A stretch of DNA of 64,000 bases, from contig CALITC010000004.1 in NCBI GenBank assembly GCA_938041505.1, positions 1 to 64,000 of the forward strand. The letters run 5' to 3'. Both the position numbers and the translations under genes were made by a program. This DNA is from an uncultured Patescibacteria group bacterium. Its GTDB lineage: Bacteria; Patescibacteriota; JACMRA01. Shown one piece after another: positions 50,514 through 59,098 of the stretch. The notes under the pieces were generated by a model. It made no database searches, was not told the DNA's origin, and was given only the letters and a program-made list of their open reading frames with translations. Within the stretch, counting starts at the first letter, position 1. Every line of letters begins with the position of its first letter.

Positions 50514-50877
50514 TATTAATGTCTCCTTTATTAATTACAACAAGTTAAATTATCAACAGGGTTTATCCACTCGAACCATAATGGCTTGGGTGAGCTAAAT
50601 CTATTTCCTAGTTGATAGTGTTTAAAATGACATATTATTTACATAATGTCAAGTACTTTTTTATATAATACTATCACTTTAATAAAATTTATCAAATTCA
50701 TAGCATATATATGCCCTGAATAAATTGTATACTTTTTCACAAAAAACGCACTTTTTTGCTTGATGAGCATAAAAAGTGCGCCTTTTGCGAACAAATAATT
50801 TCTTATAGGTTCAGTTATGGGTATTAAGTACAACGTATTGCACGGTGGCCCATTAGCCCAAATAGACTAATTTCATA

Positions 50878-51384
50878 TTAGTACTGATTCTGGGATTGGT
50901 TTTGTCCTTGGAACTGCTTTCCATCACCAAAGTTAGCCTGGCTTTGTCCTGCTCCTTGGAATTGAGAATTATTGAATCCTCCTTGGTTTTGGTTTTGTCC
51001 TTGAACTTGCTCCTGACTTCCATGCCAACTTGCTTGGATTTGAGTCTGGCCTGCGTGCTGTCCTTGACTATTACCAGCTCCATATTGATTCTGATTCTGC
51101 TCTTGAGTCTCAAACTGGTCTCCATTACCAACATTAAATTGGCTTTGTCCTGCACCTTGTGTCTGAGAATTCCAGTAACCAGTTTGGTTTTGGTTTTGAG
51201 AATTACCTTGACCTTGGAATCCATTTCCTAGCTGGAACTGTTCTTGTCCTGCTCCTTGAAATTGAGAATTATTAGATCCTGGATAGTGCCATGCATTCGT
51301 TGATAGAGATGCAAAAGCTAAGAAACCAAGAGCTGCTAATCCAGCAACTGCAAAGCTTGTAGAAACGAGTGTTTTGTTATTCAT
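50878..51384 (-). CDS. Gln/Asn-rich secreted repeat protein (four ~33-aa repeats)
   Basis: Signal peptide then NSQxQGAGQxQFxxGNGxQxxxQxQNQNQxG repeats. Confidence 0.8.
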   Translation of the reverse strand: MNNKTLVSTSFAVAGLAALGFLAFASLSTNAWHYPGSNNSQFQGAGQEQFQLGNGFQGQGNSQNQNQTGYWNSQTQGAGQSQFNVGNGDQFETQEQNQNQYGAGNSQGQHAGQTQIQASWHGSQEQVQGQNQNQGGFNNSQFQGAGQSQANFGDGKQFQGQNQSQNQY

Positions 51385-51576
51385 ATGATATAGGCTTTAG
51401 TAAACGTATTGTTAATAATATTCCATTCTTTCATCTTTAGTAAAATCCAGAATGGAGTACTCGTAAACAAAAAATTATTTGGGTTTGTTGTCAAGAATTT
51501 TATCTAGAACCCCTTGACAGGTTACAAGAAAAAATCTTATGCTAAAAATTTATACTATTAACTAAAGCCTAATTGT

Positions 51577-52074
51577 ATGACTAAATCTTCACATTTTATA
51601 TTTAATACTACGTTGTTTTTTGTAAGTACACTATCTTTAGTGTTTTTGTCAGCCCTATCAATAAGTGGGCAAGCCTACGACCAAAATCAAAATATCTACC
51701 AAGATCAATTTCAGACTGGTGACTGCAATCAAAAACAAATTCAGAAACAATTTCAACGCCAAAACGGTAACAGATATTATAACGTCGATCTTAATATCAA
51801 TATAGAGTACCAACACCAATTTGGCTCAGATGAATGCTACCAAGCTCAATATCAGATCGGTGATCAAGCCTCAGAAGATCAGTACCAAATCCAAGACCAA
51901 GGTAACGAACAGCAAGGATCAGGGTATCAATCTTCGTGGCAATACCAACTCCAAGCTCAAACACCATGGAACAATATTCAAAGGCAACACCAAGACCAGA
52001 ATCAAAAAGGATATTGGAATTCAATATTCCAAAACCAGTTCCAGAATCAACTCCAAAATCAAAACGTAACCTAA
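51577..52074 (+). CDS. Gln/Asn-rich secreted protein, divergent partner of 50878-51384
   Basis: Signal peptide LFFVSTLSLVFLSALSISGQA then Q/N/Y-rich sequence; TTGACA-18-TATGCT promoter. Confidence 0.75.
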   Translation: MTKSSHFIFNTTLFFVSTLSLVFLSALSISGQAYDQNQNIYQDQFQTGDCNQKQIQKQFQRQNGNRYYNVDLNINIEYQHQFGSDECYQAQYQIGDQASEDQYQIQDQGNEQQGSGYQSSWQYQLQAQTPWNNIQRQHQDQNQKGYWNSIFQNQFQNQLQNQNVT

Positions 52075-52091
52075 TTTATTTGGGTATACTT

Positions 52092-53153
52092 TTATGCTAT
52101 AATTCCTCCACCAACTAATTGATCATCTTGGTAAAAAACAATACTCTGACCTTTAGCAATAGCCCTTATTGGTTCAAAAAATTCGACTCGTAAAGTATTT
52201 TTATCAATGTTTACTTTGCATTTATGAGATTTTTGGCGATATCTAGTTTGAGCAGAAATATTCTCGTTAGTATCTAACCAATAATCCGTAACCTGCAAAA
52301 AATTATTGAATATTTGATCTTCTTGAGCACCATGCACAACATTGACCACGTTCGAAACAACATCTATTGAATGTACAAACCAAGGACCACCCGACAAGCC
52401 AAGATTATGACGCTGACCGATAGTATACTGGAACGCCCCCTTATGCTCACCAAGAATATCTCCATTACTATGGTTGACGATGTCCCCAGGTTTTTCGCCG
52501 ATAGTCTGCAGAAGCAACTGCCGCACTGGAGTCTCGCCGACAAAGCACAATCCTTGAGAATCTTTTTTGTCAGCAGTTATCAGATCTAACTCTTCAGCTT
52601 TGGCACGGACCTCAGCCTTACTCGCAAACTCTCCAATTGGCATCAACACGTTACTAAGATATTCACGAGGAATTCTCCACACAAAATAAGACTGATCTTT
52701 GTTACTATCCAAGCCGCGGAATAATCGATGTCCATATTCAGTGTTTTGCACCCGAGCATAGTGGCCAGTAGCCACATAATCTGCTCCAAGCTTAAGCGCC
52801 CGCTTATAGAATACTCCAAACTTAATCACCGAATTACACATCACATCCGGGTTAGGCGTGCGCCCAGCCTTATACTCGGCAATCATATAGTCGACAACAC
52901 CTTGCTTATACTCTTCTTCAAAATTCCACACATAAAACGGAATCCCAAGCTTATCAGCAACCAGCCGAGCATCACGAGAATCCTCCTCCCAAAAACAGCC
53001 ATACAAATCTTTGTCCACACCCATTCCTTCGAGTTGCTCGATAGACCAACATTTCATAAACACACCCACGACATTATACTCCTGCTCCTTAAGCACAGCA
53101 GCAGCCACCGAAGAATCCACTCCTCCACTCAACATAACAAATACGGTTTTCAT
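52092..53153 (-). CDS. mnmA: tRNA-specific 2-thiouridylase MnmA
   Basis: VMLSGGVDSSVAAAVLKEQ, NPDVMCNSVIKFG, ATGHYAR, DSQGLCFVG. Confidence 0.95.
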   Translation of the reverse strand: MKTVFVMLSGGVDSSVAAAVLKEQEYNVVGVFMKCWSIEQLEGMGVDKDLYGCFWEEDSRDARLVADKLGIPFYVWNFEEEYKQGVVDYMIAEYKAGRTPNPDVMCNSVIKFGVFYKRALKLGADYVATGHYARVQNTEYGHRLFRGLDSNKDQSYFVWRIPREYLSNVLMPIGEFASKAEVRAKAEELDLITADKKDSQGLCFVGETPVRQLLLQTIGEKPGDIVNHSNGDILGEHKGAFQYTIGQRHNLGLSGGPWFVHSIDVVSNVVNVVHGAQEDQIFNNFLQVTDYWLDTNENISAQTRYRQKSHKCKVNIDKNTLRVEFFEPIRAIAKGQSIVFYQDDQLVGGGIIA

Positions 53154-53265
53154 TAAGTAGTTATTACCATAGATCAAGGCTTTCGTAAAGGCCAATATTG
53201 ACATTTTATAGTCTTTGCTACAGTATATGATAGTCTAAACAGGTTATATAAATAAGGAGAGAATT

Positions 53266-54747
53266 GTGGACAATACATTCAGGGTTGGAATCTCAACATA
53301 TCCATGGGGATTTGAAGGAAAGATTTCGAGGTTGAATCACTTTTTACTCAAAGCAAATCTAGAAGATTCGCTGATTCATATTTTGCCATCTTATGAAGGC
53401 GAGCGAGACGGCGGATTTTCACCCATTAACCATAGCAATATAAATCCAAAATATGGCCAGTGGTCTGACATAAATACAATTAGTCTTACCAATCCAGTAC
53501 TGCTAGACATTATCATTTGCCACATAGACAAAGCGTCTGTAGAATGGCAAGATTTTCTTAAACATGGAAGCAAGTCTATCTACGCTGACATGTTCCTGAC
53601 CACAGATAAAATTTATCCTGGCGGGGTAGTGCCTGAACAAGAGCGACGTAGATTTTATTTCTTTGGTAACCCAGTGATAGGGCTAGTTGAAGAAATTGTT
53701 GGCGATGGTGAAACAATAGTCAGAGTACAGACCTTCTTGCGATTTCAACGAGACTTTAATTCTAATTCGCCATTAGTACTCAAATATATTGAGGATCTGT
53801 TAATACTCTGGGCAAGTAAAGGTGTTAAGTATTGTCGTTTTGATGCTATCAACACTGCAGTCAAAGAACAAGGAAACTATCCAGACTTCTACATGACACC
53901 TGGCACATACAAATACATAGAAGTACTGTGTAAGCTGGCGGCCAGACATGGTATAACACCTTTATTAGAGCTGCTAATTGCTGAGGGGGATTTTGAAAAG
54001 CTACCAGATAACTGCATGCTTTATGATTTCGAATATCAGAAGCACTTACCTTATATTCTATTTAGTCAAGACTTTAGTTATCTGCATCAATGGATTCAGT
54101 ATATTCACAAGAACAAAGGGAATCAAACCATCTTAAATGTACTATCCAATCATGATGGGTTCTGCTGGGGGTCTAAGTTTAGCTTGCTCACCACAGAAGC
54201 AAGACAAAATTTAATACGTAACGCTGAGGCAAGATTAACAACAGACGATCTCAAAGCAAGTGGATTCGAGGCAAACAATATTGCCAGCAATACCAACACG
54301 AGCATCTATAATCTATGTGAGAAGAATCTCCAACAATGGTTATTTGTCAACATTCTATTCTTGTTCCTTCCTGAAGGTATTCCATTATTCTACTACCACG
54401 ATCTCTTATGCGGTGAGAATGATTACAAAGCCTTCAAAGAAACAGGGGAAGGTCGCTATATTATGAGAACTAAGTTCAGTCAAGACTACATTAAGAACAT
54501 CTTAGAAGGTCAATCAGACAAATCAGAAGCCGTGCAAAAACTACTTGAACTAATCAGATTCAAGAATAACAATACAATCTTCGATGCACCATATACCATT
54601 GGATTCGAACAGGAACACGAATACGGTATAAGTTTTAGGTGGGAGCACGGAGAAGATTACTTTGAAATCCAACTTGACGCAAAGAACTATCAATGCGGCA
54701 TATTTTACCAAATAGACAACCAAAAAAGTGCAGAGCGAATAGCCTAG
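53266..54747 (+). CDS. GH13_18-type (sucrose phosphorylase-like) glycoside phosphorylase; GTG start
   Basis: HILPSYEGERDGGFSPINHSNINPKYGQWSDI, CRFDAINTAVKEQG, LSNHDGF, GIPLFYYHDLLCGEND; AAGGAG upstream. Confidence 0.82.
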   Translation: MDNTFRVGISTYPWGFEGKISRLNHFLLKANLEDSLIHILPSYEGERDGGFSPINHSNINPKYGQWSDINTISLTNPVLLDIIICHIDKASVEWQDFLKHGSKSIYADMFLTTDKIYPGGVVPEQERRRFYFFGNPVIGLVEEIVGDGETIVRVQTFLRFQRDFNSNSPLVLKYIEDLLILWASKGVKYCRFDAINTAVKEQGNYPDFYMTPGTYKYIEVLCKLAARHGITPLLELLIAEGDFEKLPDNCMLYDFEYQKHLPYILFSQDFSYLHQWIQYIHKNKGNQTILNVLSNHDGFCWGSKFSLLTTEARQNLIRNAEARLTTDDLKASGFEANNIASNTNTSIYNLCEKNLQQWLFVNILFLFLPEGIPLFYYHDLLCGENDYKAFKETGEGRYIMRTKFSQDYIKNILEGQSDKSEAVQKLLELIRFKNNNTIFDAPYTIGFEQEHEYGISFRWEHGEDYFEIQLDAKNYQCGIFYQIDNQKSAERIA

Positions 54748-54766
54748 TTCCAGCTAAATCAAATAA

Positions 54767-56104
54767 TTATTTCTTAAACACCTTTTTCTTCGGAAGAGGG
54801 TTTTTGTTAAACCTCATTTTTTTGTACCTCTCTTTATCTTCACCAGTCTTCTTAATACCTTGTGCGGAGATGTTAAGTAATATTCCAATCGATAGTAAAT
54901 TCAAAACAATCGCCGAACCACCTTCAGATACAAACGGGAGTGGCAGACCCTTGAGCGGCACGATACCAAGATTACCTCCAATATTAAGAAAAGCCTGCGT
55001 CACAATCCAGACACTAATACCCACAGCCAGTGCACGCCCACCAACATCGGGAGCTTCTTCTCCAATCTTAAGCCCTCGGAACATCAGCACCAGATACAAG
55101 CTAATGAAGATCACTGTCACGAAGAACCCCATCTCCTCAGCGATCACCCCAATAATCGAGTCGGTAGTACTCTCAAGGATAGTATTCTGCTGCTTCGCAT
55201 AGCTATTCCCATAACCAGTCCCCGTCAGGCCACCGTTACGAATTGCCCGCTCCACACCATCAATCTGATAAGAAGCATCAGTATTACGCTCAAAAACTGA
55301 AAGCACCCGTTGTCGCCGATACGAAGTCCCTAGTGCAAAGAAAAGCCCAAACCCAACCATAAGCAAGGTTACAGTGCTAATAATCTTCAAAGGCACTTTC
55401 CCTACAAACATTGCGGAGAAGAGAATTGTATAGATCAGCAAAACACTCCCAAGATCAGGCTGAACAATAATCAACCCTGCGCAAAGACCAAATACGTATA
55501 GCGGTCTTTTCATATCCATCCAAGTAATTGCAGGGTTCTTACGCTCGCTAAACTCTTGCAAAACTCCAGCAAAATATATAAGCAAAGCAATCTTAGCCAA
55601 CTCACTAGCTTGAATAACAATCAGCGGAGTTTGAATCCAGCGCACTGAACCATTGGCTATATATGGAGCGAAAATCGGATTATCAAACTGATTTACAAAA
55701 TTTACTAATTCTTGACCATTCAATCCTTGTAGTTGCGCAAGAGCACCAATCACACCTAAAAAAAGTAGAAGAAGAAGAGCAGCAACCAGAATAACTCTCT
55801 TAAATCTAAACAATCGGTGGTAATCAGTTCTCGCCAGAATATACATCAAAACTCCACCTACCCATACTCCAAAAATAAGCTGATACAAGAATTCTCGATG
55901 GAAACTTGCCAGTTGCTGAGGCGCCAAAGAACTGGCTAAAAATGCCAATCCAGAGATGGTTAGCAGTCCAACAACAAGTAACAACATCCAATCGTAATTG
56001 GACTTCTTAAACGTAAAGTCTTTCAAAATTGTTCTTCTTTTTTTTCTCATACGATTGATTCTATTACCCCCAAAAATAAACAACAAAAACACCCCTGTCA
56101 ACAA
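54767..56104 (-). CDS. FtsW/RodA/SpoVE-family SEDS glycosyltransferase
   Basis: KIALLIYFAGVL, IVQPDLGSVLLI, GYGNSYAKQ, LPLPFVSEGGSAIVLNL. Confidence 0.92.
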   Translation of the reverse strand: MLTGVFLLFIFGGNRINRMRKKRRTILKDFTFKKSNYDWMLLLVVGLLTISGLAFLASSLAPQQLASFHREFLYQLIFGVWVGGVLMYILARTDYHRLFRFKRVILVAALLLLLFLGVIGALAQLQGLNGQELVNFVNQFDNPIFAPYIANGSVRWIQTPLIVIQASELAKIALLIYFAGVLQEFSERKNPAITWMDMKRPLYVFGLCAGLIIVQPDLGSVLLIYTILFSAMFVGKVPLKIISTVTLLMVGFGLFFALGTSYRRQRVLSVFERNTDASYQIDGVERAIRNGGLTGTGYGNSYAKQQNTILESTTDSIIGVIAEEMGFFVTVIFISLYLVLMFRGLKIGEEAPDVGGRALAVGISVWIVTQAFLNIGGNLGIVPLKGLPLPFVSEGGSAIVLNLLSIGILLNISAQGIKKTGEDKERYKKMRFNKNPLPKKKVFKK

Positions 56105-56182
56105 AACTCATCTTAAGCAAAATCATTTTGCAACAATACTAACTAAAGCTCATCCATGAGTTCTACGCAAAATGAGTAATTA

Positions 56183-56238
56183 AAAAGTAAAAACTCACAT
56201 AATGTTGCTTAACAATAAACAAGATTACGTGAGTTCTT
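56183..56238 (-). terminator. Rho-independent terminator after tRNA-Val
   Basis: ACTCACGTAAT...ATTATGTGAGTTTTTA on the minus strand. Confidence 0.65.
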
Positions 56239-56244
56239 AATCGC

Positions 56245-56319
56245 TGGTGGGTGATGAGGGATTTGAACCCCCGACCTTCTCCGTGTAAAGGAGCTGCGCT
56301 ACCACTGCGCCAATCACCC
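56245..56319 (-). tRNA. tRNA-Val(TAC)
   Basis: GGGTGAT/ATCACCC acceptor, loop TTTACAC, CCA encoded. Confidence 0.93.
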
Positions 56320-56424
56320 GTTAATAATGTGTGTACCAAAGCAATAAACACTAAATTGAAAATAATGTCAAGAGATCTTAGATAAACCAAAATGTTGAAA
56401 ATTGGAATTTAAAGGAAGAAATAT

Positions 56425-56440
56425 ATACCCCCTAGGGTAT
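56425..56440. promoter_or_regulatory. CsoR/CstR-like operator candidate (ATACCCCCTAGGGTAT) upstream of TTGACC-17-TATACT
   Basis: Inverted repeat ATACCC/GGGTAT; -35 56448-56453, -10 56471-56476. Confidence 0.6.
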
Positions 56441-56499
56441 TTTTCTATTGACCAATTCATCCACAAAAACTATACTTACACCATAACTAAAAATTACAT

Positions 56500-56865
56500 A
56501 TGTCTCAATCAGAAAACATAACAGCAATCAATAAGGAATCATTCGAAGAAATCAAAAACAAAGAGGGTATCTACCTAATTGACTTCTGGGCAGAATGGTG
56601 CGGACCTTGCAAAACAATGAACCCAATTCTTGAAAACTTATCAGAGCAAATGCCTGAGATCAAATTCTTAAGTGTTAACGTCGATGAAAATCAAGAGATG
56701 AGCCAAGCATTTGGCATTAGCTCAATCCCAACCTTCTACATTATTAAAATGAAAGGTGATGGTAGCTTTGATATTAACGAAGACACTATTACAGTAATGC
56801 GAGGCTCGGCACCTGCTCTTGACTTCAAGATGGCTTTGGAGAAAGCTGTAGAAGAAAGTAAGTAA
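56500..56865 (+). CDS. trxA: Thioredoxin
   Basis: LIDFWAEWCGPCKTMNPILENL, FGISSIPTFYI. Confidence 0.95.
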   Translation: MSQSENITAINKESFEEIKNKEGIYLIDFWAEWCGPCKTMNPILENLSEQMPEIKFLSVNVDENQEMSQAFGISSIPTFYIIKMKGDGSFDINEDTITVMRGSAPALDFKMALEKAVEESK

Positions 56866-56879
56866 CCAAGCACTGTCAA

Positions 56880-57149
56880 ATGTTCGCCATCATCAACCTC
56901 CTATTCATATTCGTTTCCGCGTTTATATTTATTTTTTTGTGTATTGTTCTCGCGAATTTGTTTCTCAAAAGCTACCAACCACAAAAAACCCTACTCTTCA
57001 TAGGAGGTATTTTGATAATATTTTTCATAAATTTTTTCTTTGCCTACGGCGCTATGCGAACCACGATCAACAAAATTCGTAACACCATGGACAACCCTCC
57101 TACAAGCATGCCCACTCCTAGCGAAAGCGACCTACCAAATACTTTTTAG
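56880..57149 (+). CDS. Small two-TM membrane protein, likely cotranscribed with thioredoxin
   Basis: ORF starts 14 nt after trxA; two hydrophobic segments. Confidence 0.6.
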   Translation: MFAIINLLFIFVSAFIFIFLCIVLANLFLKSYQPQKTLLFIGGILIIFFINFFFAYGAMRTTINKIRNTMDNPPTSMPTPSESDLPNTF

Positions 57150-57215
57150 ATAAAAAAATACCCCTCTAACAATAAGAAAGAAAGGTAGGTCAAGGCATTG
57201 CAACATAATAGGCAT

Positions 57216-58637
57216 TTATACAAAATCAGTATCGTTCTGTGTTGCGAAACCAGAAGTAATTGAAGCGATTCTACCGTTACTTCCAAAGTTCCAAGCAGAA
57301 AATCTACCAGTTGGTTCATACTCTAGAATAGCGTTCTCAATTGAACTACCTGTAGTAGCCGAGAAACCCTTAATATTCCAATTCGCATCATAATCTCGCA
57401 GCACGTTTGTAGATACAAGCTGCCCATTCGAGTTATAATGATGGGCCGAAGCACGCTCCCAAGATCCGAAGTCATGAGTAAATATCAGCTCATCGCCAAT
57501 ATCACCATCAATGTTAGCTCCTCCGGTTAGTTCGGCGTTACCTGGAAGATCATCTACAAGAGTAGCGAATCCGCTCCGACGACCATCTTCAACAAAATTC
57601 ACAACAATTCTATTGCTTTCGATATCTTCAAAGATCAAGTCATCATCATTATCACCATCTAGGTCAGCGACGAGTTTAGGAATATATCGTGCACTAATCG
57701 ATGCAAAAGTTTCAACTTTGGCGATATTTCCGTTCCCATCAAGAATTATAGTCTGGATCAATCCTGAATCATCTTGAATAACGAGATCAGTGATTCCGTC
57801 GCCATTAAGATCGCCGTCAAACTCATGCACAAGATCTTGGTCAGAATCCAATTGCATCACGTCCTTGTATGAACTGAGGCGACCATTTTGGTTATTATGC
57901 AATACAACACGACCATTACTGGCATGCTCCATCACAAACCCTGTGGCGTCATTAGTACCAAAAATACCTTTAACCGACTTTTGGTAATCAAAGCCAGTTT
58001 GTTCAGTAGAGAAGTTGTGAAAGGTCTTTTGACCGGTCACAGAACCATTATCAAAAGTAAGGTAATAATTCTGGTTTCCTCTGGTCAAGAATACATCGCC
58101 AATTCCATCACCATTAAAATCATTAACAGCAGTAGGTTTGTTTTGTGAAACATACCTATCAAAGGTAAAATTCAAAGAAGTATTATTGATTCTTACGAAG
58201 TCTATTGGTATAGCGCTTCGAAGATTCAATGATCTGGATTGATAATTAAACCCTGTAAACCTTTCAACAGTCAACAAAGAGATTGTAGATTGATTCGGGA
58301 TTGAGCCAGCAGAAGCAAATTGTTGTCCTACTCTAATTAGTTCGCCAATTTTGAGCGATTTTCCATTAGCTCTTTTGATTGAGCCACCTTCTAGACCAGA
58401 ATACCTGGTAAAGACTTCGCTTCCGTTTACTACACTCATTACAACAACATAATTGCCTTGAGTGAGAGAATTACCGATATCAACTATCTCTCCGCCCAGC
58501 ATAGCGACAACGTCAGAGCTACCTGACACAAAAGTGTAAGCTTTTCTGCCGATATTCCAGTTATCATCTTTTTTTATAAAATACTGGGTCTCACTCTCGT
58601 AAGGGGATCGTGATCTTGTCATAATTTTGTTCCTCAA
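57216..58637 (-). CDS. FG-GAP/VCBS-type repeat protein with a degenerate M23-like N-terminal domain
   Basis: DFNGDGIGDVFL, DLNGDGITDLVIQ, DLDGDNDDDLIFE repeats; GGEIVDIGNSLTQGNYVVVMS...SLKIGELIRVGQQF. Confidence 0.7.
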   Translation of the reverse strand: MRNKIMTRSRSPYESETQYFIKKDDNWNIGRKAYTFVSGSSDVVAMLGGEIVDIGNSLTQGNYVVVMSVVNGSEVFTRYSGLEGGSIKRANGKSLKIGELIRVGQQFASAGSIPNQSTISLLTVERFTGFNYQSRSLNLRSAIPIDFVRINNTSLNFTFDRYVSQNKPTAVNDFNGDGIGDVFLTRGNQNYYLTFDNGSVTGQKTFHNFSTEQTGFDYQKSVKGIFGTNDATGFVMEHASNGRVVLHNNQNGRLSSYKDVMQLDSDQDLVHEFDGDLNGDGITDLVIQDDSGLIQTIILDGNGNIAKVETFASISARYIPKLVADLDGDNDDDLIFEDIESNRIVVNFVEDGRRSGFATLVDDLPGNAELTGGANIDGDIGDELIFTHDFGSWERASAHHYNSNGQLVSTNVLRDYDANWNIKGFSATTGSSIENAILEYEPTGRFSAWNFGSNGRIASITSGFATQNDTDFV

Positions 58638-58723
58638 ATTTTTCTAATAAAATAAAATTTTGTGATAAATCACATTAGAAATTACCGCAAACTTAGCTTA
58701 TTTTTGTACTCTTGTCAATAGCA

Positions 58724-59074
58724 TTAGTAATAATAAGGCCATATGAATTCTCCAGGATCGCTATATTTAATCTCCTTGGAAAAAAGCCATTTATCATCCA
58801 CTCTAGAGAGAGTTAGTACTCGATTATTCATATGATCCTCGTACAAACAATATACTTTTGCTTCACCTTTTAGCCTATTATAACTAGTCAATTTAACCTC
58901 TGACAATGGTATGTCACTCTGCAAACATAGCTCTCTAGCCTCAGGCAACTTACCTAGAAAGAACTTCGTGTTAATCGGAGTACGGATATAAGGAAAAAAA
59001 GAAATGATGACTAACAAAATAGCGAGTAAAATAAATAGTAACCAAGCATTAGGATTCGTAGATCTCATCGACAT
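58724..59074 (-). CDS. Small membrane-anchored protein
   Basis: Single N-terminal TM. Confidence 0.55.
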   Translation of the reverse strand: MSMRSTNPNAWLLFILLAILLVIISFFPYIRTPINTKFFLGKLPEARELCLQSDIPLSEVKLTSYNRLKGEAKVYCLYEDHMNNRVLTLSRVDDKWLFSKEIKYSDPGEFIWPYYY

Positions 59075-59098
59075 AAAAAAGTATATAAGATGTATAAT

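Noticed and set aside
50853-51231. Alternative-frame ORFs over the Q/N-rich repeat gene (both strands)
   Set aside because: By-product of repetitive CAA/CAG-rich sequence; only the frame with a signal peptide is credible
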